A stretch of DNA of 64,000 bases from Paenibacillus thalictri. GTDB lineage: Bacteria > Bacillota > Bacilli > Paenibacillales > NBRC-103111. A program made the position numbers and the translations under genes. The DNA lies in assembly GCF_004307995.1 (NCBI RefSeq), contig NZ_SIRE01000009.1, forward strand, positions 248,001 through 312,000, in the 5' to 3' direction. The notes below the pieces were generated by a model. The model did not search any database, had not been told where the DNA came from, and worked only from the letters and a program-made list of their open reading frames with translations. Numbering within the stretch: the stretch's first letter is position 1; the number at the start of each line of letters is the position of its first letter. Positions 50,289-59,325 of the stretch are shown piece by piece.

Positions 50289-51023
50289 TTACGATGCGAC
50301 GTACGTGTCGATCGCTTCAGGCACTTCCCTGAGTGTGTGCACCGTCAGAAAAGCGCCTTTGGGCTTCACGTTGATTTCGACATTATTGTAAGCCCACTCC
50401 GTTTCCGCAGGAATAAAGATGGAATGAATGCCGCTTTCCAGCGCGGGGATGACGTCGGTGCGTAAGGAATTGCCGATCATCCATGTGGATGTAAGCTCCA
50501 ATGCGCGGTCTCGGATAATTGTTTCGAGAAATGGCGTCGCTTTATGCTGAGCTACATAAATCCGGTCGCCAAAAAAGCGTTCCAGTCCGGCGTCCCGCAC
50601 CTTCCTCATTTGCACGGAGCGATCGCCGCCGGTGTATAAATGCAGCGAATGTCCTTCGCCCTGCAGCTCCATCAGCGTCTCCTCCATATAGGGCAGAGGT
50701 TCGATCTGATGGCGGTACACGGAGGCGCCAAGCTCGCGGAGCCGAATGATCTCGTCTTCCTGACGGTCACGGCCGGTCAGATTGCTGTAATAGTTATAGA
50801 CATCCACAAACGATTGAGGAAAATGATCCGGCGAGAAGCCGAGTTTGAGTACCCGAGCCATGTCGATGTCGGCTTGCTTTTTCTTTAATTCCTCATAGGT
50901 GATGCGGTATCCGTGGAACCAAGTTTCCAGTTGATCGACAAACTGGTCGACGACCAAATCGAAAAATTTGTTGCAATAAATAAGTGTATCATCCAGGTCA
51001 AAAAGGATCGTTTGTTTTGGCAT
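50289..51023 (-). CDS. HAD-superfamily hydrolase
   Basis: 244 residues. Motif I FDLDDTL (8-14) holds the nucleophile Asp9. Motif II is LYTGG with Thr, a motif III Lys lies in the middle (RDRALELTSTWMIGNSLRTDV carries motif IV, GNSxxxD), and a helical cap lies between motif I and II. A phosphatase for a small phosphate ester; the substrate is unknown. GGGAGAAATG lies upstream of the ATG at 51023. Monocistronic. Confidence 0.88.
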   Translation of the reverse strand: MPKQTILFDLDDTLIYCNKFFDLVVDQFVDQLETWFHGYRITYEELKKKQADIDMARVLKLGFSPDHFPQSFVDVYNYYSNLTGRDRQEDEIIRLRELGASVYRHQIEPLPYMEETLMELQGEGHSLHLYTGGDRSVQMRKVRDAGLERFFGDRIYVAQHKATPFLETIIRDRALELTSTWMIGNSLRTDVIPALESGIHSIFIPAETEWAYNNVEINVKPKGAFLTVHTLREVPEAIDTYVAS

Positions 51024-51160
51024 AGGTCATTTCTCCCGAGAGTTTATGCGTCGATACACAGCGCATACCGCTGAGAAAGCCTCGGCGGGCGTTGTCTCCC
51101 CATTATACACCGCCTCTATGCAAAAGACACGCCCATTGCTGCTGGCAGCGCTCCCAGATG

Positions 51161-51607
51161 CTAGACAAGGGCGGGAGCGGGCTCCTGATGCTGCGGCTCC
51201 TGCTGCGAGGCTTCCAAAGCCACTCCGCCCCGTTCCGTTTTCTCCGGCGCTTCCTGACGGGCGGCAGCCATATCGCTGGTACCTTGAAAAAGAGCGCCCT
51301 GATCAATGACCAGCTTCTCCGCCTGGATTGATCCGATCATCCGTCCGGTTGGCGTGATCGTAAGTTTGGCGGCTACGACTTTTCCGTTAACGCTGCCGGC
51401 GATGACGACATCTTTGGCGGATACGGTTGAGTGTACGGCGCCTTTCTCGCCTATCGTCACTTCGCCTTTGGAGATAATATCGCCGATCACTTGCCCTTCA
51501 ATCCGAATCCCGGCTTCGGAAGACAGCTTTCCGGTAAACACAGTACCTTCGCCGATCAACGTATCCGTTGCACCCGTTTTGAGATGTGTTTTTTTCTTAT
51601 TAAACAA
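51161..51607 (-). CDS. Bactofilin (polymer-forming cytoskeletal protein)
   Basis: 148 residues with the DUF583 beta-helix: TLIGEGTVFTGKLSSEAGIRIEGQVIGDI..GEVTIGEKG.. KDVVIAGSVNGKVVAAKLTITPTGRMIGSI. Bactofilins polymerise into filaments that guide cell-wall enzymes. The C-terminal tail is Gln/Glu/Pro/Ala-rich. Start is TTG at 51607 with AAGGTGG 9 nt before it, giving the usual short Lys-rich N-terminus (MFNKKK). It lies 27 bp downstream of an M23 peptidase gene on the same strand, a pairing seen in other bacteria. Confidence 0.93.
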   Translation of the reverse strand: MFNKKKTHLKTGATDTLIGEGTVFTGKLSSEAGIRIEGQVIGDIISKGEVTIGEKGAVHSTVSAKDVVIAGSVNGKVVAAKLTITPTGRMIGSIQAEKLVIDQGALFQGTSDMAAARQEAPEKTERGGVALEASQQEPQHQEPAPALV

Positions 51608-51634
51608 GACGATCTTCCACCTTTTCTTAAATAG

Positions 51635-52612
51635 TTATTTAGGTAAATAAGGCGCGGGATCCGCACTTTTTCCATGCAGTTGCACCTCGTAGTGCAGATG
51701 GGGCCCGGTGCTGCGCCCGGTTGATCCTACCTGTCCGATGCTCTGGCCTTTGCGCACGGGCTCGCCGGTTTTGACAGCGGTTTTGCTTAAGTGCATGTAC
51801 CAGGTCCGCACGCCGCGGCTGTGGTCGATGACCACATGATTGCCGTGAAATTTATCGAAACCTACGGTATGCACCACGCCTTCCGCGGTCGCATATACCG
51901 GGTCTCCGGTCGGCCCCGCAATATCCATTCCCCGATGAAAGCTCAGCTTGGCTGTAAACGGATCCTTGCGGTAGCCGAACGGCGAAGTCACTTTTTTGGA
52001 ACGGGTCGGCCATATCGACGGTGTGGTACGCAGCTTCAGCTGCTTTTCCAGCTCGCGCTGCTGGGCCAATGCCAGATTTTTGTGCAATTGGCGGGTCTCG
52101 CTGCCCAGCGTTGTCAGAAGCGCTTTGGTTTCGCGAGCCAGCTCTTTGGCTTGGGCCGATGTCACAGGAAAAGCGGGTCCCCCCATGCCCCCCTCGGATG
52201 AAGCGACGGCGGCGCTCACAGGCAGAGGATTGGCCTGCGCTGAAGAGGCGGGGGCCGCACTTTTGAGATGGTCGCCAAGCTTCTTAATTTCTTCGACCTT
52301 GCCTTTCATTTCGGCGGCTTGCTGCGACAACTCGAAAATCTCGTTTTTCAGTTCCTCGATTGTTTTGCTTTTACTTGCTACATCCTGCTCAAGCTGCACG
52401 GTCCTGCTATGATTCTGAGCGCGGTATAGTTGGGACACTACAACGGATTTGATGTGCACCCAATAAACGACACATGCGGCAGCCAGCAGGACGACGATAC
52501 TTGCAGCAATGGCGTACGCGGCGAGCCGCGGCAATTTAATGCGGTATACGCTTTGATTGGCCTCCGGTATGATGACGAAGGTCAGTTTATGGTGAAACTT
52601 GGTTAATTTCAT
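51635..52612 (-). CDS. M23-family peptidoglycan endopeptidase, membrane-anchored
   Basis: 325 residues. A cytoplasmic N-terminus, one membrane helix near 30-52 (AAYAIAASIVVLLAAACVVYWV), a coiled-coil region at about 60-115, an Ala/Pro/Ser linker, then the LytM domain. Metal and catalytic residues: His226 and Asp230 (HRGMD), and His305-Leu-His307 (PHLHYEV), with a middle VVIDHSRG. It cuts cross-bridges in peptidoglycan outside the membrane. GGAG 6 nt before the ATG. Downstream is the bactofilin gene, which probably positions this enzyme. Confidence 0.94.
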   Translation of the reverse strand: MKLTKFHHKLTFVIIPEANQSVYRIKLPRLAAYAIAASIVVLLAAACVVYWVHIKSVVVSQLYRAQNHSRTVQLEQDVASKSKTIEELKNEIFELSQQAAEMKGKVEEIKKLGDHLKSAAPASSAQANPLPVSAAVASSEGGMGGPAFPVTSAQAKELARETKALLTTLGSETRQLHKNLALAQQRELEKQLKLRTTPSIWPTRSKKVTSPFGYRKDPFTAKLSFHRGMDIAGPTGDPVYATAEGVVHTVGFDKFHGNHVVIDHSRGVRTWYMHLSKTAVKTGEPVRKGQSIGQVGSTGRSTGPHLHYEVQLHGKSADPAPYLPK

Positions 52613-52728
52613 GACAACTCCTTTATTGCTGTTAGTGCATGTTCAAAAAGATTCCGGCATGACTACATTCAGATCGTCATACACTTGGTGGAGATGGAGA
52701 AACAGCTTCGAAGGAGGTTCTGCCAACG

Positions 52729-53106
52729 ATGCGTTCCTTTTTAAAACCGAGCCGCATGACATTAATGGAACGGCTTGCTTTACATGTCAAAAAAGATATT
52801 GCGCTTGAAGCAAAGGACTTTTCCAGCGAGCCGGGCGTACTGCAAAAGGTCGGACTGCACTTCATTAAGGTTGAGGAGCAATATTTCATCCCCGGTTCGC
52901 TGCAGGAGATTGTATTGCTCGGAACACCGCCTAAACATACCGGCTCGAATGTCGTTGTCCGCAGCACGTATCGCGGAAACATTACCGGAAAGATTCTCCG
53001 CACCGGTACGGACTTTGTCGAGTTGCTCATTCCGACAACGGAAGAGGATGAGCGGGATTGGGTGCTCATCCCTTACATCAATGTCATTAGCATAGAAAAG
53101 AGCTAA
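52729..53106 (+). CDS. Small beta-rich protein, possibly DUF2642 family
   Basis: 125 residues. The second half (YFIPGSLQEIVLLGTPPKHTGSNVVVRSTYRGNITGKILRTGTDFVELLIP.. VLIPYINVISIEKS) matches the Sm-like pattern of DUF2642 proteins, several of which are made during sporulation in Bacillus. GGAGG is about 11 nt before the ATG. The last three bases of its stop overlap the stop of gerAB on the other strand (CTAA). A role in the spore is only a suggestion. Confidence 0.68.
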   Translation: MRSFLKPSRMTLMERLALHVKKDIALEAKDFSSEPGVLQKVGLHFIKVEEQYFIPGSLQEIVLLGTPPKHTGSNVVVRSTYRGNITGKILRTGTDFVELLIPTTEEDERDWVLIPYINVISIEKS

Positions 53107-54572
53107 GCCCCGTTTTTCGTCTCCAGCTTGCGCGCTTTCATTACCTCGATATAGCTGACAGCGAGCAGCAGGAGTATGCATGCGCCATAGCCGAGTGCGC
53201 AGGCGATGCCTACGGCTGAGTTCCGCGTGTGGCACGTAATGCCCACGATGACCAAAATAATCAAGCAAACGGCCAACGCGACGGTGAGTACGGATAGCCG
53301 CCGGAATGACATTTTATCAAGCATATTGCCGAGCGGCACCCGCTGCTCAGCGGATATTCCATCCCCGGAGCCGGAAGGCGGCGGTTGATTTGAACCGTTT
53401 GAGCGGCTTGATGTTTGTTCACCCTGAGAAGGCGGCGAGTTCGCATTGCCGGGAGACCCGGCCTGGCTTGTGCGCGCTTGATCAGGAGCGCTTTTTTTAA
53501 TATGAATCATCGTAAGGATATACATAACCAGCATCAGCGGAACTTGAAAGAGGAATATCGCAATCGGCAAGCTATAGTTGGCAAAGTTAAACAATTCCGT
53601 AATATTTTTAAAACTCACAATAGAGGCAACGCACAAAAACAATGCGACAGGCTTATTGAAGAATCGGTAGTCGCGATTTCCGGTGAAGCTGGAAATTACG
53701 GTCAACAGAGCAAGGAAAGTGACTATGATTTTGCAGGCGATAATTGGAAACCATACGCTGGTCACAATCAAATCCATTCGGTCCATAAAGTCCGTGATGT
53801 TGATTTGCTGCACCAGCGACAAATTGGGATAGACCATATTGGCCGGCATATCCGATCCGAACACCATAATGACCATAAGGGTAAATATGGTCAATACCAG
53901 AGCGGAAATGATCACTCCATGGCGGAACGAGGCCCTGAGCTGGTCTCCGTTGCTGCTGGCGTTCAAGAAGGCGCTGATCAGTATCGCATCGGCGAACCAC
54001 CCGGTGCTGAGCAGGTTGCTCGAGAGGATCGCAGGGCCCGGGGTCGTTAATGTAGGAAGCAACAAGCCGATGTCGATTTCATTGGCCAGCAGGATCGGCA
54101 GCAGCACAATGATCGCTAGAAAAATGGGGTAGAAAATGTCGTTTACACGAGCGATTACCTCAATGCTGGTTGTGCCGAAATACATCATGACCATGATAAA
54201 CAGGAGGATGAGAATCTCCTTTGGCGTGCTGGGGAGCAAGAACGAAATAAATTGGGCCAGCGACCGAAGATCCCGCATCATGACCAGGGTCAGGTGGATG
54301 ACAATAAGCAGATTAATAATGCTTCCGATAACCTTGCCTGTCAGCAGCTTGGCAATCTCGAAAAAATTTTTTCCCGGAAACGCAATATTCAAGCGATAAA
54401 GTACAAAGCTCATAAGCACGGTGTACAAGATGGGCAAGGTAAACGAAAACCAGGCATCCATTCTGCTGAGCATGAACAAGTCCCGCTGAATGAGCAGCGG
54501 GCCTCCTCCTGTAACAAGAGCGCCGATCAACCAGCAAATTTGTCTATGGTTGATGATTTGCTTTGAATCCAC
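53103..54572 (-). CDS. gerAB: GerAB-type germinant receptor permease with C-terminal extension
   Basis: 489 residues, longer than the usual about 365. The first about 358 form the APC-superfamily membrane protein with ten helices (INHRQICWLIGALVTGGGPLLIQRDL..). It resides in the spore inner membrane and binds germinant. From about 359 there is a low-complexity Ser/Asn/Pro/Gln linker (to about 425), then two more hydrophobic segments (SVLTVALAVCLIILVIVGI and IACALGYGACILLLLAVSY) and a basic tail. The extension is in frame without a break. Last gene of the unit gerAA-gerAC-small-gerAB. Confidence 0.92.
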   Translation of the reverse strand: MDSKQIINHRQICWLIGALVTGGGPLLIQRDLFMLSRMDAWFSFTLPILYTVLMSFVLYRLNIAFPGKNFFEIAKLLTGKVIGSIINLLIVIHLTLVMMRDLRSLAQFISFLLPSTPKEILILLFIMVMMYFGTTSIEVIARVNDIFYPIFLAIIVLLPILLANEIDIGLLLPTLTTPGPAILSSNLLSTGWFADAILISAFLNASSNGDQLRASFRHGVIISALVLTIFTLMVIMVFGSDMPANMVYPNLSLVQQINITDFMDRMDLIVTSVWFPIIACKIIVTFLALLTVISSFTGNRDYRFFNKPVALFLCVASIVSFKNITELFNFANYSLPIAIFLFQVPLMLVMYILTMIHIKKSAPDQARTSQAGSPGNANSPPSQGEQTSSRSNGSNQPPPSGSGDGISAEQRVPLGNMLDKMSFRRLSVLTVALAVCLIILVIVGITCHTRNSAVGIACALGYGACILLLLAVSYIEVMKARKLETKNGA

Positions 54573-54604
54573 AATAGCTTCACCTGCCTATGAAATCGAT
54601 TTGT

Positions 54605-54838
54605 TTAATCAGAATGGGTAATCGAATATACCCAAGGTGAAAGCGTCCTGGTAAAGTAGGTCGTCGGCAGGTAAAAGTTAAAGCCGAACATCCAGCTAAA
54701 AAACATAACAAGGGACAAGCTTCCGAATATCGCGTATATCCATTTTTGGCTTGCTTTCCTCTGCCTCCAATACCTGCAGTCGATCACGATGGAATATAAC
54801 ATCATGACAAGAAATGAAATGCAAAAAATGGAGTTCAT
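54605..54838 (-). CDS. Small two-helix protein in the ger operon (D-subunit-like)
   Basis: 77 residues: MNSIFCISFLVMMLYSIVIDCRYW (helix 1), then WIYAIFGSLSLVMFFSWMFGF (helix 2) and a polar end. Its ATG overlaps the gerAC stop by 4 nt (ATGA) and gerAB begins 33 nt beyond its stop, so it is translationally tied to the operon. Small two-helix D genes lie beside some ger operons in Bacillus and modulate germination; this fits by size, topology and place, but I cannot confirm homology. Confidence 0.7.
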   Translation of the reverse strand: MNSIFCISFLVMMLYSIVIDCRYWRQRKASQKWIYAIFGSLSLVMFFSWMFGFNFYLPTTYFTRTLSPWVYSITHSD

Positions 54839-56016
54839 TGATTTTTCTCCCCCAATTTGACCATGTTGTCATACACCATCCCAATGTCCGTAAGATGGGC
54901 GGCGGCTTCATACTCAAACGTCGCTTCCTTTAACGCTTGCCTCCAGTCAGGTTTAAACTGCTCGTTGTATGCCTCAGGATATTTATTTCTGAATCGGGAA
55001 GAGAGCTGGCCCGGATCCGCGCCGGTTTCTTTGCTGACTTGAACGGTCTTCTGAAGCGCGCGTTTGATGCTCTGGGCTACTGCGCCTTCTATTTTGGCAG
55101 TGGTTTCGACGTTGGATATATCCAGATCCGATTTGTTTTCCAATAGCCGCGCTCTGGTTTCCGACTTGATAATGTAATGCTGCTTTCCGTTCTTGATGGA
55201 CGGGGTGATATCCGTTACGCCTCCGTACAGCTGAATCGTCATTTGTTTTCCCTTCTCTATCTCGATCGTGTCGATGTAGCCGGTTTTGGGTTCCAGCAGC
55301 CAGATTAAACCGTTCGCAGCGTCGCCCTCCATCGTGGTGATCATTTTATCGTCCCGAAAAATGGCATAGCCGAGCACTTCGATTTCTTTGGATGTTTTCT
55401 CGCTTTTTTTCGACTCCTTGACGCCCATGTACACCAGTGCCGGATCACCGCTTGAAGAAATCAGCGTTTGCCCAAACGACTTCATATTTAATTTAATCGT
55501 GCCCTTCGCTTTCGAGAGCTCACGGATCGCTTCGGAAGGAAACAGCTCCATCCGGGGTGTGGCTTTCATACATTCGACGCCGAGACCTTTGCAGACGACC
55601 ATATAAGAGGTCAGCCGATTTTCGGGATTTCGCATCACGGAATCGAATAAATTACCGACGCCATCTTTGGCAAATTCCTCGCCGATGATCATGGTGCGGC
55701 GATGGGAGATAAATGTGCGCCGTGCCATACGATTTTGCATACGGAGGGTCGCTTCGCGAAAGGTTTGGCCTTCATCGGAATCGACGTAGTAGCTTTTTTC
55801 ACCGCTGGTGCCTCCGCCTCCGCCTTTGGAACCGCCCATCTGTCCGGGCAGCGGGATTAGATAGGCCAACTGCACGGTGCCGTCTTTGCCTTTGTCAACG
55901 GAAGAGCTGAGCACGAAGGCCAAATCGTTAATTTCAGTCCGGTCCCAGCAGCCCGGAAGGACGGACAAGATTAAGGTACAAATGGCAGCGGAGCAAAAGG
56001 TTTTGCGCCATGTCAT
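54835..56016 (-). CDS. gerAC: GerAC-type germinant receptor lipoprotein
   Basis: 393 residues. Lipoprotein signal with lipobox LPGC (Cys23) followed by the family signature WDRTEINDLAF. Conserved further on: MQNRMARRTFISHRRTMIIGEEFAKDGV and NENRLTSY-like NPENRLTSYMVV. A Gly-rich loop (GGSKGGGGGTSG) sits near residue 65. It is lipid-attached on the outer face of the spore inner membrane. Overlaps gerAA by 4 nt and the small gene by 4 nt. The A-C-B gene order matches gerK rather than gerA of B. subtilis. Confidence 0.94.
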   Translation of the reverse strand: MTWRKTFCSAAICTLILSVLPGCWDRTEINDLAFVLSSSVDKGKDGTVQLAYLIPLPGQMGGSKGGGGGTSGEKSYYVDSDEGQTFREATLRMQNRMARRTFISHRRTMIIGEEFAKDGVGNLFDSVMRNPENRLTSYMVVCKGLGVECMKATPRMELFPSEAIRELSKAKGTIKLNMKSFGQTLISSSGDPALVYMGVKESKKSEKTSKEIEVLGYAIFRDDKMITTMEGDAANGLIWLLEPKTGYIDTIEIEKGKQMTIQLYGGVTDITPSIKNGKQHYIIKSETRARLLENKSDLDISNVETTAKIEGAVAQSIKRALQKTVQVSKETGADPGQLSSRFRNKYPEAYNEQFKPDWRQALKEATFEYEAAAHLTDIGMVYDNMVKLGEKNQ

Positions 56017-57737
56017 AACGGATCTCCTTTTTTCGTGCTGTCATCGGAATCTGATGATTCTGCCCCTTGCGGATTGCTTTGATCATTTTGGCCGCTTTGT
56101 CCTCCCGGATGATTCTGATCTTGCCCATCGTTCCCATTGACTGTCAGATTGCCCTTTTGACCGCCGTACTGCGATATCTGCTCGGCAATACGGCGCCCAA
56201 CCCGCTCTTCATCCTTCATCGGCATAGCGGCAGGCCTGTTGCCCATAGCCCACCACGGAGCCCGAACGTAGGAATCTTTGGCGTCTGTCCAGGAAAAAGG
56301 GGCGAGCGGCGACAAATAAGGGACTCCGAACGAACGTAAATTAGCCATGTGTCCCAATATCACAAGCAAGGTCAGCAGCATGCCGTATAGACCGAATAAC
56401 GATGCGGCGATCAGGATCGGAAAACGCAGCATGCGAATAGCGATCGCGCCGTTGAAGCGCGGGATGGTGAAGGAGGCGATACCTGTGATGGATACCACGA
56501 TAACCATCGGCGCGGAAACGATGCCGGCTTCTACAGCCGCCTGGCCTACGACAAGCGCTCCCAAGATGCTGACGGCGGAGCCGACGGCTCGGGGCAACCG
56601 GATACCGGCCTCGCGCAGCGCTTCGAAAGTGATTTCCAGTATCAGCGCTTCGATTACCGCGGGAAACGGAATGTTTTCCCGGGCAGCGGCAATAGAAAGC
56701 AGGAGCGTAGTAGGCAGCAATTCCTGGTGATAGGTCGTCATCGCCACATACAGAGCGGGTGTCGTAAGCGACAGCAGCATAAACAAATACCGCAATATGC
56801 GCACTAACGAAGAGATCTGGAAACGTTCGAAATAGTCTTCATTAGCCTGCATCGACTCGATAAACAGAAACGGAACAATTAACGCAAAAGGGGTACCGTC
56901 CACCATGATGGCAACCCTGCCCTGCAGAAGGCCGGCCGCCACAACGTCGGGGCGCTCCGTATTCTGAACCTGAGGAAAAGGAGAATAGGTGTTGTCCTGA
57001 ATAAATTCCTCAATATATCCGGATTCGAGAACAGCGTCGATTTTTATTTTTTCAAGCCGGCTTACAACTTCATCCACCATCGTCTGGGTGGCGATGCCGT
57101 CCAAATAAGAAACGACAACACTGGTATTGCTTTCGCTGCCGATGGTCATGTACTTCATTTTGAGCCGAGGCGTTTTCAGTTTGCGCCGGACCAGCGATGT
57201 ATTGGTGCATAGAGATTCGACGAACCCTTCTTTGGGCCCGCGAATGACCGACTCCGTTTCGGGCATATTGATGGAACGTTTCTCGTACCCGCGAACTCCG
57301 ATAATCAGGGCTTTATTGTTCGATTCGATGAGGAGCCCGGGGTCTCCGCTGAGCACGGCCAGCAGCAGATCGGAATAGTTGTTCACCTGCTTCATTTGCG
57401 TGACCGGCAGGGAATGGAGGGCGAGATTGTCAACGAATTGCTCATGCCCCTCCGATATCATGATGGCTTTAAGCGCATCATGGATTAATTCGGTGTTCAC
57501 GAGGCCGTCGATCATGATAAGCATCGCTTTGGCTCCGTCTTGGATGGTAAACTCACGAACCACGAAGTCGTAACATTCTTCAAACAGTTTTTCTAAATAA
57601 TTCTTGTTTTCTTCCAGAGTAAGAAAGATGGGCACATCTTTAAGCTCGCTAATGAAGCGGTAATCGAAATTTTCGAGCGAGTGCTGTTTCTGTTCTTCTT
57701 GTTGCTTTCGCTTGTGCTTTCGATGTATTTTAATCAT
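56013..57737 (-). CDS. gerAA: GerAA-type germinant receptor subunit
   Basis: 574 residues. Long soluble N-terminal part (about 1-300), then membrane helices at about 300-500, including IPFPAVIEALILEITFEALREAGIRLP, the most conserved GerA sequence. The last about 60 residues are hydrophilic (GGQSGQNDQSNPQGAESSDSDD). It forms the ion-conducting oligomer of the receptor. ATG at 57737; the upstream region contains no clear sigma-G match (see rejected items). First gene of the ger operon. Confidence 0.95.
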   Translation of the reverse strand: MIKIHRKHKRKQQEEQKQHSLENFDYRFISELKDVPIFLTLEENKNYLEKLFEECYDFVVREFTIQDGAKAMLIMIDGLVNTELIHDALKAIMISEGHEQFVDNLALHSLPVTQMKQVNNYSDLLLAVLSGDPGLLIESNNKALIIGVRGYEKRSINMPETESVIRGPKEGFVESLCTNTSLVRRKLKTPRLKMKYMTIGSESNTSVVVSYLDGIATQTMVDEVVSRLEKIKIDAVLESGYIEEFIQDNTYSPFPQVQNTERPDVVAAGLLQGRVAIMVDGTPFALIVPFLFIESMQANEDYFERFQISSLVRILRYLFMLLSLTTPALYVAMTTYHQELLPTTLLLSIAAARENIPFPAVIEALILEITFEALREAGIRLPRAVGSAVSILGALVVGQAAVEAGIVSAPMVIVVSITGIASFTIPRFNGAIAIRMLRFPILIAASLFGLYGMLLTLLVILGHMANLRSFGVPYLSPLAPFSWTDAKDSYVRAPWWAMGNRPAAMPMKDEERVGRRIAEQISQYGGQKGNLTVNGNDGQDQNHPGGQSGQNDQSNPQGAESSDSDDSTKKGDPL

Positions 57738-57887
57738 GAGCAGGCCGCCTTTTCTCCGCTGTAGTTCGGTATAGTTTTCACCGTTTCCCTAAAAATATTA
57801 CTGTTTTTCCAAACATTGAATATACCGGGCGGGGATAGTTAAAGCTAAAGCGAGCATGACATACGAACCATAAGGGGAGCAGAGCGC

Positions 57888-59318
57888 GTGTTATGGCTAG
57901 TTATCGCACTTATTTTGTTTATTTTCCAAATAGCGACCGTACTTGTTCTTGAGTTTCGCCGCCCGTCCAAGACAGTCGCTTGGCTGATGGTGCTATTTGT
58001 CATTCCGCTTGTCGGATTTGTCATGTATTATTTCATGGCGAAGGAGTATACCCATCGTAAAAAGCTGCGGCGCAAAAGCGTGAAGGCGCTCGGAGAGCTG
58101 CGGCGCGATTTTGTCAGAATATCCCGGGCGATTATCAGCTCGGATGCGGCGCATAAGTCGGGATTTGTGTACGAACCCCGCTTATTTGCGTTACTAAACA
58201 ATATTCCCGGCTCGCCTTTCACCCGCAACAATGAGGTGGAGGTGCTGACGAACGCGAAACCTGCCTATAAAGCGATGCTTCAGGCTATCCGTGAAGCCAC
58301 ATCGCATATTCACCTGGAGTTTTATACGGTTCGTCATGACAAGATCGGCATGAAGTTTCAGAAGCTGCTTATTCAGAAAGCCCGGGAAGGCGTTGCGGTG
58401 CGCTGTATTTTCGACGGCATCGGCAGCTACAAGTTGTCCAGCCGTTATATTCAAGAGCTGCAGCAGGCCGGGGTACAAGTACATATTTTTTTAAGGCCGT
58501 TAATCGCTTTTTTCGACAAGCGGATGAACTATCGCAACCATCGCAAAATTCTTGTGGTGGACGGTCTGATCGGCTTTTTGGGCGGGATTAATATCGGCGA
58601 CGAGTATTTGGGGGAAGATCCGAAGCTCGGATTTTGGCGGGACACTCATCTGGCTTTAAGAGGGGATTCCGTCTATTACTTGCAGCATACATTTATTACC
58701 GATTGGTTGTTTGTCAGCGGCGAGAAGTTGTCCGATTCCGAGTTATTCCCCGAGCACGATTTGACAAGCCGCAACTATGTGCAGATCATCACCAGCGGCC
58801 CGGACGCGCACTGGGACTCGATTCTGGAGATGTATTTCGGTTCGATCACGACCGCCAAAAAAAGAATCTGGATCGCGACGCCCTACTTTATTCCCGATCC
58901 AAGCATCATGATGGGATTAAAGACGGCGGCGATCAGCGGCGTGGATGTGCGCATCGTGTATCCGCAGAAACCCGATTCGCGAATTGTCGGTTATGCATCG
59001 CTTTCTTATTTGGAGGAACTGATGCAGGCCGGCGTCCAATTTTATTCGTATCAGAACGGCTTCATCCACGCCAAGGTGGTACTGATCGACGATCTGCTGG
59101 CTTCGGTGGGGACGGCAAATATGGATATGCGCAGCTTTTTCAGCAATTTTGAGCTGAATGCGGTCGTATATGACAAAGATACGCTGCGCAGGCTGGAGAG
59201 CGACTTCAAGGAGGATATGAAGAACAGCCGCAAGCTGAAGCTGGAGGAATTCGAGCAGCGCTCCAGAACGCAGAAGGCGCTTGAGGTGCTGGCTCGTTTG
59301 TTTTCGCCGTTGTTTTAG
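57888..59318 (+). CDS. cls: Cardiolipin synthase
   Basis: 476 residues. Joins two phosphatidylglycerols to make cardiolipin. Two N-terminal membrane helices (1-20 and 31-50), then two phospholipase-D HKD motifs: His218-x-Lys220-x4-Asp225 (NHRKILVVD) and His394-x-Lys396-x4-Asp401 (IHAKVVLID). The start is GTG (57888) with AGGGGAG 9 nt upstream. Stands alone, divergent from the ger operon. Confidence 0.95.
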   Translation: MLWLVIALILFIFQIATVLVLEFRRPSKTVAWLMVLFVIPLVGFVMYYFMAKEYTHRKKLRRKSVKALGELRRDFVRISRAIISSDAAHKSGFVYEPRLFALLNNIPGSPFTRNNEVEVLTNAKPAYKAMLQAIREATSHIHLEFYTVRHDKIGMKFQKLLIQKAREGVAVRCIFDGIGSYKLSSRYIQELQQAGVQVHIFLRPLIAFFDKRMNYRNHRKILVVDGLIGFLGGINIGDEYLGEDPKLGFWRDTHLALRGDSVYYLQHTFITDWLFVSGEKLSDSELFPEHDLTSRNYVQIITSGPDAHWDSILEMYFGSITTAKKRIWIATPYFIPDPSIMMGLKTAAISGVDVRIVYPQKPDSRIVGYASLSYLEELMQAGVQFYSYQNGFIHAKVVLIDDLLASVGTANMDMRSFFSNFELNAVVYDKDTLRRLESDFKEDMKNSRKLKLEEFEQRSRTQKALEVLARLFSPLF

Positions 59319-59325
59319 GCTCGGA

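Noticed and set aside
57738..57887. Possible sigma-G promoter for gerAA
   Set aside because: I looked for CATNNTA with a TGMATA about 17 bp upstream on the minus strand. The best pair (GGTATA, 17 bp, CAGTAAT) misses key bases, so it is not listed.
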